Assembly (NCBI RefSeq): GCF_020805785.1
Contig: NZ_JAJGZV010000004.1
Coordinates: forward strand, 124,001 to 188,000
Length of the DNA stretch: 64,000 nt
Source: Flavobacterium chungbukense
GTDB taxonomy: Bacteria; Bacteroidota; Bacteroidia; Flavobacteriales; Flavobacteriaceae
Direction of reading: 5' to 3'
Part shown: piece after piece, positions 33,388-43,046 of the stretch
Numbering within the stretch: position 1 is the first letter of the stretch
Layout of the letters: every line of letters begins with the position of its first letter
The notes under the pieces: model-generated
What the model was told of the DNA's origin: nothing
What the model saw: the letters and a program-made list of their open reading frames with translations, nothing else
Database searches by the model: none
Program-made: the position numbers and the translations under genes

Positions 33388-35301
33388 TTAAGCATTAAAA
33401 TTATCAATCTCTTCCTGCACGATTTCCCAGTCGGTTAACAATTGGTCTAAATCAGCTTTCTTTTTGTTGTAAGCGGTAAAGAATGAAGCGTCTTCTATAT
33501 GTTTATCATAATTGCTCTCCAACATTTTATCGTCGTGCTGAATTTGCTTTTCTAATTGTTGAATTTGACTTTCAATTTTACTCAATCTATTCTGAAGTGT
33601 TTTTCCTTTTTTCTGATCTTCGTAAGAAGTTTTCGTGTTTTCTTTTGTCGCAGTAGCTTTTACAACATCTTTCTTCTCTACTTCGCGCATATTTTCAAGG
33701 TTGCGCTGTTCTAAAAAGAAATTAATATCACCCAAATACTCTTTAATTTTTTGATCTTTAAATTCGTAAACGATGTTTGACATTCCTTGAAGAAAATCCC
33801 TGTCGTGAGAAACCAATAATAATGTTCCTCCGAATTTTTGAAGCGCAGCCTTTAGCACATTTTTAGATTTAATATCTAAGTGGTTCGTAGGCTCATCCAT
33901 CAGCAATACGTTGATTGGCTGTAACAACAATTTACAAAGTGCCAAACGGTTACGTTCTCCTCCAGAAAGCACTTTTACTTTTTTCTCTACATCATCTCCG
34001 CGAAACAAGAATGAACCTAACATATCACGTACTTTCATACGATTTGTATCAGTCGCCGCATCTTCCATTGTTTGAAGCAAAGTAATTTCTCCATCTAAAT
34101 ATTCTGCTTGATTTTGAGCAAAATATCCTAACTGCACATTGTGTCCTAATTTGATATTTCCAGTATACTCAAACTCATTTACTAAAGCTTTAATGAAAGT
34201 CGATTTTCCTTGTCCGTTTTGTCCAACAAAAGCAATTTTACTTCCACGTTCAACCAATAAATTAATATCTTTTAAAATCGTTTTGTCACCGTAAGCTTTG
34301 GTAACATTTTCTGCTTCAATTACTACTTTTCCAGGTTCTTTCGAAACAGGAAAAGAAATATTCATTACTGAATTGTCATCTTCGTCAACTTCGATTCTTT
34401 CTACTTTATCTAATTTTTTAATTAAAGATTGTGCCATGGAAGCCTTTGAAGCCTTGGCACGGAATTTCTCAATTAATTTTTCTGTTTCTTCAATCTTTTT
34501 CTGTTGATTTTTTTGAGTTGCTAATTGCTTCTCTCGAATTTCGTGACGTAATTCTAAATATTGAGAATATGGTTTATTGAAGTCGTATGCTTTCCCTAAT
34601 GAGATTTCGATTGTTCTATTAGTAACGTTATCCAAAAACATCTTATCGTGTGACACGATTACCACAACTCCTGGATAATTTCTAAGAAAGCTTTCTAACC
34701 AAATAATACTTTCAATATCTAAGTGGTTGGTTGGCTCATCCAGAAGCAATACATCATTAGATTGCAATAAAAGCTTTGCAAGCTCTATACGCATTCTCCA
34801 ACCTCCAGAAAATGTTTCAGTTTGATTATTGAAAACCTCTCTTTTAAAACCTAAACCTAAAAGGATTTTCTCTGTGTCTCCTATGTAATTGTAACCACCT
34901 AGAAGTTCAAAACGATGTGTGTAATCAGATAAATCTTCAATGATTTGTCCGTATTCTTCACTTTCGTAATCGGTTCTAGTAACCAATTGATGATTGATTT
35001 CTTCCAGTTTTTTTTCTACAACTTTTATTTCTGTAAAAGCCTCGTATGCTTCTTCCAAAACAGTTCTTCCTTGTTCAAAATCAATATCCTGACGAAGAAA
35101 ACCCATTCTAATATCTTTTTCTTGAGAAATAACCCCAGAGTCTGGTTTAAAATCTCCGGCCAGCATTTTTAGCATTGTAGATTTACCCGCTCCGTTTTTA
35201 CCAACAAGACCAACTCGGTCTCCAGCTCCTAAACGGAAAGTAACTTCTTCAAATAAATATGTTCCTCCAAAAGAAACCGAAAGATTGTGTATATTAAGCA
35301 T
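33388..35301 (-). CDS. ABC-F family ATPase (Uup/YheS-like)
   Basis: 637 aa, no membrane segments. Two ATP-binding cassettes: Walker A GKNGAGKS at 34-41 with signature FSGGWRMRIELAKLL, and GQNGQGKS near 365 with signature LSGGERNRLALCKLL. An ABC-F linker follows the first cassette (FNKPYSQYLELRHE...) and a C-terminal coiled coil (QNRLSKIESQIQQLEKQIQHDD) is present. Acts on ribosomes or their quality control. No feature marks a specific antibiotic-resistance type. Confidence 0.93.
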   Translation of the reverse strand: MLNIHNLSVSFGGTYLFEEVTFRLGAGDRVGLVGKNGAGKSTMLKMLAGDFKPDSGVISQEKDIRMGFLRQDIDFEQGRTVLEEAYEAFTEIKVVEKKLEEINHQLVTRTDYESEEYGQIIEDLSDYTHRFELLGGYNYIGDTEKILLGLGFKREVFNNQTETFSGGWRMRIELAKLLLQSNDVLLLDEPTNHLDIESIIWLESFLRNYPGVVVIVSHDKMFLDNVTNRTIEISLGKAYDFNKPYSQYLELRHEIREKQLATQKNQQKKIEETEKLIEKFRAKASKASMAQSLIKKLDKVERIEVDEDDNSVMNISFPVSKEPGKVVIEAENVTKAYGDKTILKDINLLVERGSKIAFVGQNGQGKSTFIKALVNEFEYTGNIKLGHNVQLGYFAQNQAEYLDGEITLLQTMEDAATDTNRMKVRDMLGSFLFRGDDVEKKVKVLSGGERNRLALCKLLLQPINVLLMDEPTNHLDIKSKNVLKAALQKFGGTLLLVSHDRDFLQGMSNIVYEFKDQKIKEYLGDINFFLEQRNLENMREVEKKDVVKATATKENTKTSYEDQKKGKTLQNRLSKIESQIQQLEKQIQHDDKMLESNYDKHIEDASFFTAYNKKKADLDQLLTDWEIVQEEIDNFNA

Positions 35302-35342
35302 AATTTGTGACTGTTGTTACAAGAAATAAAGGCGTAAAAATG

Positions 35343-35350
35343 TACCTTTG
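35343..35350 (+). promoter_or_regulatory. Bacteroidota -7 box, DUF983 gene
   Basis: TACCTTTG lies 15 bp before the ATG at 35366 and overlaps the in-frame TTG at 35348, which rules out that TTG as the start. Confidence 0.7.
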
Positions 35351-35365
35351 ATAAAATTTTTGCAA

Positions 35366-35749
35366 ATGTTAAAAAAAGGATCGAAACTAAATAGCATTTT
35401 AACAGGAAGTTGTCCAAAATGCCAAAAAGAAAGCATGTATGAAGACAAAAATCCGCTTCATTTGACTAAAGTTCTAAAAATGAATGAAAATTGCAGCCAT
35501 TGCGGATTCAAATATCAAATTGAACCTTCCTTTTTTTATGGAGCAATGTATGTAAGCTATGGACTAAATGTAGCTGTCGGAATTGCAGCTTTTATAGTTT
35601 CTTTTGTTTTTTTTGGTGCGACTATAGAACAATCATTTCTAACTATAATTTTAACGTTAGTAGTTTTATTTCCTTTAGTTCTTCGCCTTTCAAGAAATCT
35701 TTATATTAATATGTTTGTTTCTTATGATCCTAATGCCGGTCGGGAGTAA
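35366..35749 (+). CDS. DUF983 family protein (zinc-finger plus two membrane helices)
   Basis: 127 aa from the ATG at 35366. Two CxxC pairs (CPKCQ near 16-19 and CSHCGF near 41-44) suggest a zinc ribbon, followed by two hydrophobic helices (YGLNVAVGIAAFIVSFVFF; TIILTLVVLFPLVLRLS). This is the DUF983 pattern. Role unknown. Its 3' end overlaps the reverse FAD oxidoreductase gene by 20 bp. Confidence 0.85.
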   Translation: MLKKGSKLNSILTGSCPKCQKESMYEDKNPLHLTKVLKMNENCSHCGFKYQIEPSFFYGAMYVSYGLNVAVGIAAFIVSFVFFGATIEQSFLTIILTLVVLFPLVLRLSRNLYINMFVSYDPNAGRE

Positions 35750-36803
35750 GAGATTTTAAATATCTTTTATGAAATCGCTTAATATCCGCTTCACGATCTA
35801 GAGGTATTCCATTTTCAATATTTTCATATAACATTTTTGCCAACGCTGGCCCGAGCATAACACCTCGCGTTCCTAATCCGTTAAGAACGTGAATAGAACT
35901 ATATGCTTCATGTGTACCTATCAAGGGTCTCCTATCGGCCACTGTTGGTCTTACACCAGCAAAATGTTTTATGATCTCAAAATCGCAGGTAATAATTTCT
36001 CTAATGCGCTCTAAAAGTTCCTGTTTTCCTTCTTCTGTCGGAAGGTCTGTTTTATCAGACCAATTATAAGTAGCGCCAACTTTAAACAAATTGCCTCCTA
36101 CTGGTAAAATAAAAACACTGGTATTAACAATTAAATCCAATTTCAGATCAGGTGCTTTTATCAAAAATAGTTCTCCCTTTGTTCCATCCAAAGGAAGATA
36201 ATTAAAATAGGGATTTTTATGCAAACCAAAACCTTCTGCAAATATGATATGGCGTGCTTTAATATTTTTATACTGAATTCCTGAATCAAGAATCTCCAAG
36301 AAAGAACTATGGAAAGATTCTTCTAGAAGTAAATTATTTTCCTTTAAATAAGCTCTGTAACTTTCTAATAATTGTCTAGTTTTAACATATCCGGTATGCA
36401 GAACTTCACCATAATCGTGAGGAGAATCAATACCCTGATACTTTTTAGTAATTAGCTTCGTTGATAAAAAAGGTGCTAAGTTTATTTTATCAGAAGCTGC
36501 AAACCAATTATTCTGTTCTTCAATTGAAAAAAACTTTCTAAGAATAGGCATTTTATAATTGAACTTCTCCTGCAATTTATCTTCAACTTGGTTGTAGAAC
36601 TCGTTCATTAGAACTAAATGTTCTTTTGCATTCCAAACTTCGCTGAAACGTTTCAGAATAACCGGATTATATAAGCCACCAGCAACTCTTGACGAATTCT
36701 GAGATTTATCATCCAAGAGTAAAATTGATTTGTTGTTTTTAAGGGCAACTTCAGCAAAAGAAATTCCAGCCAATCCAGATCCAACGATTAAATAATCAAG
36801 CAT
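35730..36803 (-). CDS. FAD-dependent oxidoreductase (DAO family)
   Basis: 357 aa. N-terminal dinucleotide-binding motif GSGLAG (8-13) in MLDYLIVGSGLAGISFAE, then LLDDKS; the C-terminal half has FAGVRPTVADRRPLIG and GLGTRGVMLGPALA, typical of glycine/D-amino-acid oxidase-like enzymes. Substrate not deducible. It follows gldO (77 bp) in the same orientation but is separated by a terminator. Confidence 0.88.
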   Translation of the reverse strand: MLDYLIVGSGLAGISFAEVALKNNKSILLLDDKSQNSSRVAGGLYNPVILKRFSEVWNAKEHLVLMNEFYNQVEDKLQEKFNYKMPILRKFFSIEEQNNWFAASDKINLAPFLSTKLITKKYQGIDSPHDYGEVLHTGYVKTRQLLESYRAYLKENNLLLEESFHSSFLEILDSGIQYKNIKARHIIFAEGFGLHKNPYFNYLPLDGTKGELFLIKAPDLKLDLIVNTSVFILPVGGNLFKVGATYNWSDKTDLPTEEGKQELLERIREIITCDFEIIKHFAGVRPTVADRRPLIGTHEAYSSIHVLNGLGTRGVMLGPALAKMLYENIENGIPLDREADIKRFHKRYLKSLTPDRH

Positions 36804-36826
36804 TTTGAAGTGTATAAGTAAAATAA

Positions 36827-36858
36827 AAAACTCTTACTACAAAGGTAGCAAGAGTTTT
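36827..36858 (-). terminator. Terminator after gldO
   Basis: CTCTT-CTAC and GTAG-AAGAG arms flanked by A and T runs. The same sequence recurs after gldN at 37997-38028. Confidence 0.85.
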
Positions 36859-36879
36859 GATTATAATTTGGTTACTGTC

Positions 36880-37872
36880 TTAGTAATTCCACATATCTTC
36901 TTCAAAATTACGAATCTTCTCTTTTACTCTTTCAGATTCCCATAATTGACTTTGCGCATCATCACGGATGTAATCTTTTATCTCTCTATCTCCATATACG
37001 TTTTCTTCTTTGTAAATGACACTGTTAAATCTTCTGGAGTTCAAAATCTGATCAAATGAGATTGGAAGTGCTGAATTTTGATCATTAAAAGCCTTTGCTT
37101 CATGAAGAACTTCACGCGCATTGGGAAAGAAAACCCAAAAAAGCTCGATATAATCTTTTTCGTCACTATTCATTGTGTAGACATCTGGAGTAACAGGGCA
37201 AATTCCTAACAAACGATATTTCAATTCGCTTTCTCGTTTATCAAAATACCAAAATCCTTTAATCTTGTATTGACTAACATCTGCAGCAGTTAAATCCTGT
37301 TTCAAAATATATTCAGCAGGAACAGTTCTTGTTGGTCCAACCGTTTCTTCAACGTAAGATACACTCTTATTCTTTCCTTTTCCAGTTACTACTTTTTTCT
37401 TCACAACACGTGATCTATAATCATCCGGATATTGATTGATTAATTCTCTACCCGCATCAGTTGTGTCCACACGAGACAAAGCTCCTTGAATATCCTTCAA
37501 AGATTTTTTTGTATTAAAATAACTATCCGTATAAACTTCTGTTATCTTACCATCTTTTATTCCTTTTGTTAAAACATCATAAAGTGACCGTCTATCAGGA
37601 CCGATATTCGCGGTATCTACAGGAAAATATAAAGGAAAATTGATTTTTTCATTTAAGTCAATAATCTCCCAAACCGTTTTTCCCATCAAAATATCTCTAT
37701 CGTTTACATAGCCATAAGCCAATGGTTTATCATTATCCGATACTAACTGTGCTGCCGTTTTGATTCCAATTTGGTCAGCAGTTTTAGCATTAAGTAAATT
37801 AGACTGTGCTTTAGAAGTATAGCTCCCAAAAACAGAAACAATAGCTATTAAAAAAACTTTTATTTTCATCAT
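36880..37872 (-). CDS. gldO: GldN paralogue GldO, type IX secretion/gliding
   Basis: 330 aa with a signal peptide ending TSKAQ (near residue 23). Co-linear over its whole length with the GldN product immediately upstream (same QSNLLNAKT..., YFNTKKS and NFEEDMWNY landmarks) and without indels of note, so it is a recent tandem duplicate. GldN and GldO form the periplasmic ring with GldK at the outer membrane; GldO is partly redundant with GldN in F. johnsoniae. The duplicate kept its terminator. Confidence 0.93.
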   Translation of the reverse strand: MMKIKVFLIAIVSVFGSYTSKAQSNLLNAKTADQIGIKTAAQLVSDNDKPLAYGYVNDRDILMGKTVWEIIDLNEKINFPLYFPVDTANIGPDRRSLYDVLTKGIKDGKITEVYTDSYFNTKKSLKDIQGALSRVDTTDAGRELINQYPDDYRSRVVKKKVVTGKGKNKSVSYVEETVGPTRTVPAEYILKQDLTAADVSQYKIKGFWYFDKRESELKYRLLGICPVTPDVYTMNSDEKDYIELFWVFFPNAREVLHEAKAFNDQNSALPISFDQILNSRRFNSVIYKEENVYGDREIKDYIRDDAQSQLWESERVKEKIRNFEEDMWNY

Positions 37873-37996
37873 GATTTATATTACAAGAAATTAAACGTAA
37901 CTTTTTAAAATATATTGTGTGCTTTTTCCTACATAAAAAATAATACTAAATAATTTAAAACGATGATTAAAATTGGGGCGATTTTTTAAACAAAAA

Positions 37997-38028
37997 AAAC
38001 TCTTACTACAAAGGTAGCAAGAGTTTTT
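37997..38028 (-). terminator. Terminator after gldN
   Basis: Nearly identical to the hairpin after gldO, and at the same distance from the stop codon (about 25 bp). Confidence 0.85.
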
Positions 38029-38052
38029 ATAATTATTATGTTATGTATCAAC

Positions 38053-39042
38053 TTAGTAGTTCCACATATCTTGTTCGAAATTGCGAATTTTTTCTTTCAC
38101 TCTTTCAGATTCTAACAATTGATTTTGTGCATTGTCTTTCATGTAGTCGCTAATTGCTCTATCTCCATAAAGGTTTTCCTCTTTGTAAACAACAGCATTA
38201 AAACGTCTTGAGTTCAAAATCTGATCAAATGAAATTGGAAGAGCTGAATTGTTATCATTGAAAGCTTTTGCTTCATGCAATGCTTCTCTAGCATTTGGGA
38301 AGAAAACCCAAAATAATTCAATATAATCCTTTTCATCACTATTCATAGTATAAACGTCTGGAGTAACAGGGCAAATACCTAGTAAACGATATTTCAATTC
38401 ACTTTGACGTTTATCAAAATACCAGTATCCTTTTACTTTATACTGAGTAACATCTGCTGCAGTTAAATCTTGTTTCAAAATATATTCAGCAGGAACTGTT
38501 CTTGTTGGTCCAACTGTTTCTTCAACATAAGATACACTTTTGTTTTTTCCTTTACCAGAAACCACTTTTTTCTTCACAACACGTGATTTGTAGTCATCGG
38601 GATATTGGTTTATTAACTCTCTACCAGCATCAGTTGTATCAATACGAGATAAAGATCCTTCGATGTCTTTCATAGATTTTTTAGTGTTGAAATAACTATC
38701 AGTATACACTTCAGTGATTTTTCCACCTTTAATAGCTTTAGTCAAAACGTCATATAAAGAACGTCTGTTAGAACCAATATTAGCTGTATCTACCGGAAAA
38801 TATAATGGAAAATTGATTTTCTCATTTAAGTCAATGATTTCCCAAGTGGTTTTCCCCATCAAAATATCTCTATCATCTACATAACCATAAGCCAAAGGCT
38901 TATCATTATCAGATATTAATTGAGCAGGAGTTTTAAGTCCAATCTGAGCTGGTGTTTTTGCATTAAGCAAATTTGATTGCGCATTAGAAGCAAAACCTCC
39001 AGCGATAGAAACAATAGCTATTAAAAAATTTCTTACTTTCAT
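38053..39042 (-). CDS. gldN: Type IX secretion system component GldN (PorN)
   Basis: 329 aa, periplasmic. The signal peptide ends FASNAQ. It starts 44 bp after gldM and closes the gldKLMN operon. PorN/GldN binds GldK and GldM, connecting the outer-membrane ring to the GldLM motor. Fully co-linear with gldO. Confidence 0.96.
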   Translation of the reverse strand: MKVRNFLIAIVSIAGGFASNAQSNLLNAKTPAQIGLKTPAQLISDNDKPLAYGYVDDRDILMGKTTWEIIDLNEKINFPLYFPVDTANIGSNRRSLYDVLTKAIKGGKITEVYTDSYFNTKKSMKDIEGSLSRIDTTDAGRELINQYPDDYKSRVVKKKVVSGKGKNKSVSYVEETVGPTRTVPAEYILKQDLTAADVTQYKVKGYWYFDKRQSELKYRLLGICPVTPDVYTMNSDEKDYIELFWVFFPNAREALHEAKAFNDNNSALPISFDQILNSRRFNAVVYKEENLYGDRAISDYMKDNAQNQLLESERVKEKIRNFEQDMWNY

Positions 39043-39086
39043 CGTGGTATCATTATAAGATATTGAATGTAGCTTTCACTACTTTA

Positions 39087-40622
39087 TTATTGTATTTCGT
39101 AAATTACCGGAGCAGTTCTTGGCAATAAATAACTACCAGCTCCAACAAGTTTAGTTTTAATTTCAGAAATAGTAACTTGGTCTCCTTTACCTGCTCTTGA
39201 AAGTACTTGTTTACATTGTGCATTCATTTTGTTTCCTGTAACAACAACAGTAGGTTGTCCAGCAATCTTCATATTAAATCCAACAACATCTAAACCAACT
39301 TCAAAATCAAAATCAAGTAATTTAGCGCCAATAGTAGCAATCTCTAAGTTAGATTTAGGACCTTTAACAACTCCCATTTCTCCTCTGATTGTTCCTGTTG
39401 GACCAGGAATACCTTTAATTCTGAATGTTTTCTTGTCTGAAACTTTATCTCCATTTGGTAATGTACCAGTAACAGAAATTGTAGCCTCAGTACCTGAACC
39501 TGGGTTCATGTTATATTTTCCTGGTTTACCAGCTGAAGATAATCCTGGAGCACTAGCTACAACTTTATTATCAGCAACACCAGCGAATGATACAGAGATA
39601 GGGTTAACAACACCTCTATATACAACGTTCATTTTATCAGCAGAAATTGTAGCAGAGTTTGGTCTTGGAACTACAACGTATGTACCATTAAAAGGTAATT
39701 TAATTGGTTTACCATTTTCCATAAAGTTAAATGAACCTCCAATTTTTTGTTCTCCTACACCACCAGCAGTCATTTCTAATACAGCTTGACCATTAACTAA
39801 TTTACCAGGACCTTGAAAACCACTAAATTGAGCATTAGGATCATATTTACCTAAAACTACTTTACCAGTAACTTTTTCACCTTGGAAGTAAGCATTTTTA
39901 TCTAAAACTACAATAGCTTCAAATTTGCTGTATGATGCTTCATCTACAGCTGCTTTTCCTAAAGCACGGTTGTAAACATCGGCTTCAATTTTTTGAACAT
40001 CATTTTGCCATGTAGAAAGTTTCGCAGCTGAAGCAATCGCAGGAAAACCTTTAAAGTGATATGCTAGATATTTTTCTTTAATACCATCTTTATTTTTCAC
40101 ATCAGAAACATCAAATTTCTTAGAAACCTCGTTTGATATATCAGCATATTTTGGCCCTAAAGCAGCTTTCATATCCGCTTTATATTTCTCAATTTTTGCG
40201 ATAATTTCATTACCTTTTGCAGTGTAACCGTCTCCTGTAAACCAATCATCGATATTATCACCTCTGTCCATAGACTCATAAGGTAGTTTCCCTGTTTCAC
40301 TATCTACTTCAAAACCGCTAATGGCTTGAGTTTTTAGACCTGCGATATAAGTATAAAAATCTTTAGAAATAGTTTGCACTTTATGAGCAATTACTGAAGC
40401 TTCAGCAAATTCTCCTTTTGATTCAGAAGCTTTTAAATTTAAAGTTTCTAATAATTTTGCATTTGTTGTAACTGAAGAAGTGTTTGCTGCTTCGAATTTT
40501 TCATTCATCAAACCAAAAGCAGAAATAACTTCTTTTGATACGTTCATTGCTAACATCGCGATGAAAACCAGGTACATCAGGTTAATCATCTTCTGTCTAG
40601 GGGTTAATTTTCCTCCTGCCAT
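39087..40622 (-). CDS. gldM: Type IX secretion motor component GldM (PorM)
   Basis: 511 aa. After MAGGKLTPRQK a single membrane helix (INLMYLVFIAMLAMNV, about 13-30) is followed by a long periplasmic part with helical D1 and beta-rich D2-D4 domains (KFEAIVVLDKNAYFQGEKVTGKV onwards). GldM forms the shaft rotated by GldL using proton flow. Length and order are normal. Confidence 0.97.
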   Translation of the reverse strand: MAGGKLTPRQKMINLMYLVFIAMLAMNVSKEVISAFGLMNEKFEAANTSSVTTNAKLLETLNLKASESKGEFAEASVIAHKVQTISKDFYTYIAGLKTQAISGFEVDSETGKLPYESMDRGDNIDDWFTGDGYTAKGNEIIAKIEKYKADMKAALGPKYADISNEVSKKFDVSDVKNKDGIKEKYLAYHFKGFPAIASAAKLSTWQNDVQKIEADVYNRALGKAAVDEASYSKFEAIVVLDKNAYFQGEKVTGKVVLGKYDPNAQFSGFQGPGKLVNGQAVLEMTAGGVGEQKIGGSFNFMENGKPIKLPFNGTYVVVPRPNSATISADKMNVVYRGVVNPISVSFAGVADNKVVASAPGLSSAGKPGKYNMNPGSGTEATISVTGTLPNGDKVSDKKTFRIKGIPGPTGTIRGEMGVVKGPKSNLEIATIGAKLLDFDFEVGLDVVGFNMKIAGQPTVVVTGNKMNAQCKQVLSRAGKGDQVTISEIKTKLVGAGSYLLPRTAPVIYEIQ

Positions 40623-40674
40623 TTTTTTCTAATTAGTTCTTTATTAATAAATTTAATATTTAGTTAAAAACTAA

Positions 40675-41322
40675 TTATCCTTTGTTACTCATTGCAGAAA
40701 GCATACCACCATAAACACTGTTTAAAGAAGCAATATTAGCAGTCATAGATGCCATTTGTTCTTTTAATTTAGAAGCGTTTTCAGCGATTTCTTTGTTAGC
40801 TTCAGCGTTTCTAGAAGCGCTTTCTAATTGAACTTTATATAAACTATTTAGTGATTCCATTTGAGCTGCAGCAACAGATAATTCTTCAGAATATTTCTTT
40901 TGTCCTGCAATTGAATCTACAGTAGGAGCAATTCCTTTAGCAGCAGATTCGAAGTTTTTGATGCTATTACCTAAACTTGACATTAATTCACCGTCAATTT
41001 TAGCTTCTTTTAATAATGAATCTAATTTTTGAGATAATAATCCTTGAGCTTCAGTTGGGTTTTCAGCTTTAACTTCTTTTTTTCTAGCTTGTCCGTTAGC
41101 TAACTCTGGGTAAACTAAAGTCCAATCTAATTCGTCTTCAACTGGTTCGAAAGCAGAAAGAGCAAAAATTAATGCCTCAGTAACCAATCCAATTGAAAGC
41201 ATAACTGTTCCTGTTAAAGGTCCAAGCTCAAAGTGAGTAATTTTGAATAATGCTCCAATAATTACCACTGCCGCTCCCATACCATAAGCGAAATTCATTG
41301 CTTTTTTACTTAATAATGCCAT
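40675..41322 (-). CDS. gldL: Type IX secretion motor component GldL (PorL)
   Basis: 215 aa inner membrane protein with two N-terminal helices (FAYGMGAAVVIIGALFKI and GTVMLSIGLVTEALIFALSAF) and a cytoplasmic coiled-coil-rich tail. A Glu lies in the second helix (TEALIF), where the family has its proton-carrying glutamate. Located between gldK and gldM with gaps of 55 and 52 bp. Confidence 0.97.
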   Translation of the reverse strand: MALLSKKAMNFAYGMGAAVVIIGALFKITHFELGPLTGTVMLSIGLVTEALIFALSAFEPVEDELDWTLVYPELANGQARKKEVKAENPTEAQGLLSQKLDSLLKEAKIDGELMSSLGNSIKNFESAAKGIAPTVDSIAGQKKYSEELSVAAAQMESLNSLYKVQLESASRNAEANKEIAENASKLKEQMASMTANIASLNSVYGGMLSAMSNKG

Positions 41323-41377
41323 AATACTTTTTTTTAGGTTTTAAATAGATTTGTTGGATATTGATAAAATTATAAAA

Positions 41378-42784
41378 TTACTTTCTTTTGCTTCCGTTAC
41401 CGCCACCTGTTACTTGAGTTCCCATGTAATCTTGTACAGTTCTGAAACCAATATAACTTCTAGCTGAATCAGCATATTCGTGGTCACGAGTACTTACCTG
41501 TAGGAAATAAGCAACGTCTTTCCAAGAACCTCCACGAACCACTTTTCTTTGGTTTTTACCGTCAATTACGTTTGGATTCATTGTAGAAACATATTCGTAA
41601 GCATTTGGGTTATAAGCTGAATCTGTCCATTCTGAAACGTTTCCTGCCATATTGTATAATCCGTAACCGTTTACTTCATATGATTTTGCTTCAACAGTAT
41701 ATAAAGCTTCATCAGCAGCATAATCACCTCTGCTTGGTTTAAAGTTTGCTAAGAAACAACCTCTATCACTTTTTGTGTAAGGACCTCCCCAAGGGTAAGT
41801 AGCAGATTCTAGACCACCTCTAGCCGCATATTCCCATTCTGCTTCAGTTGGTAATCTGAAAGCATTTACTAGGTCACGACCTTTTTTCTTAGATTTGATA
41901 TAACTGTTTTTGTTTAAAGTTCTCCAAGCACAGAATGCTTTTGCTTGTTTCCAAGTCACACCAACTACAGGATATTCTCCATAAGCTTTGTGCCAGAAAT
42001 AGTCATTATGCATTGGTTCATTATATGAATAAGCAAAATCTTTAATCCAAACTGCAGTATCAGGATATACATTTACCTGCTCTGTTTTTACGAAGTCACT
42101 TCTTTTTCCAACTTTAGCTTTTGCAGCAGCTTGAATATCCATCCAAGAATAACGGAATTTCAATTTATTTACGTCAATTGTTCTTAAACCATTGTATGAT
42201 TCTTCAATTGGCAAATACATAGAATCCATTACTTCAGTGTAATATTCATCTGGATATGCTTTAGTATCTTTAATTAATTTTACTTTTTTGTTTAATTTTC
42301 TTCCAGCATATGGATCGTCTTTTGTACCAACGCTATAGTAGTTGTCGTACATGTATTTATCATAAGCTGTCATTTTTTCTGGATCAGAATCATTAAAAGC
42401 ATAATCAGCAATACTTCCGCCTTTTTTACCTTTATCTCCAGTACTTTTTTGTCCAGTTTCATCTGCTAAGATTGCTAAACGAACTCTCATTGTAGAATCT
42501 TTTACCCACTCTACAAATTGACGATACTCACTATTTGTAATTTCAGTCTCATCCATATAAAATGAACGAACAGTTACCGTTTTAGTTGGAGCATCTTCTA
42601 CATTAGCTAAATCCGCATCAGATTTACCCATAATAAAAGACCCACCCGGAACCAAAGTCATTCCATAAGGTTTTTCAGGGTGCCATTTCCCTCCTGTAAC
42701 ACCAACTAATTCACCTTTGTCACCTGACTTACCACAGCCAATTACCAGTGTTAACATTGCTGCAAATGCAATAAACTTCTTCAT
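41378..42784 (-). CDS. gldK: Gliding/type IX secretion lipoprotein GldK (PorK)
   Basis: 468 aa outer membrane lipoprotein (lipobox LVIGCG, Cys near 17). The formylglycine-generating-enzyme-like fold is seen in MTLVPGGSFIMGKSDAD, FRLPTEAEWEYAARGG, GNVSEWTDSAYN and VVRGGSWKD. In this family the fold is structural rather than catalytic; GldK forms the ring with GldN. First gene of the gldKLMN operon. Confidence 0.97.
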   Translation of the reverse strand: MKKFIAFAAMLTLVIGCGKSGDKGELVGVTGGKWHPEKPYGMTLVPGGSFIMGKSDADLANVEDAPTKTVTVRSFYMDETEITNSEYRQFVEWVKDSTMRVRLAILADETGQKSTGDKGKKGGSIADYAFNDSDPEKMTAYDKYMYDNYYSVGTKDDPYAGRKLNKKVKLIKDTKAYPDEYYTEVMDSMYLPIEESYNGLRTIDVNKLKFRYSWMDIQAAAKAKVGKRSDFVKTEQVNVYPDTAVWIKDFAYSYNEPMHNDYFWHKAYGEYPVVGVTWKQAKAFCAWRTLNKNSYIKSKKKGRDLVNAFRLPTEAEWEYAARGGLESATYPWGGPYTKSDRGCFLANFKPSRGDYAADEALYTVEAKSYEVNGYGLYNMAGNVSEWTDSAYNPNAYEYVSTMNPNVIDGKNQRKVVRGGSWKDVAYFLQVSTRDHEYADSARSYIGFRTVQDYMGTQVTGGGNGSKRK

Positions 42785-43046
42785 ATAAATTTGGATTATC
42801 TATTCATTATTAAAAGTCCGTAAACGTATTTATTATTTATCTAAAAAACAATACTACTTGCGAAATTTATTTTACCGTTCAAAAATAATGTTAAATAAAA
42901 TAAAAAAAAAATATTTTATCGATAAACTGTGTCAAAAAATCGATGTAAAACGTTAATTTTTATAATATATAATTATTTTCCTACTAATTTAATTTAACTA
43001 TTTTTTCTATTTTTTTAAAAACTAAGATTTACCTTAAACTTTTGAA

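Noticed and set aside
33388..35301. Antibiotic-resistance ABC-F (target protection)
   Set aside because: Domain order matches housekeeping Uup/YheS-type ABC-F proteins; nothing in the linker points to a resistance subtype.
39229..39789. 186-codon plus-strand frame opposite gldM
   Set aside because: Low-complexity Pro/Val/Leu translation caused by the codon use of gldM; no signal, domain or promoter.
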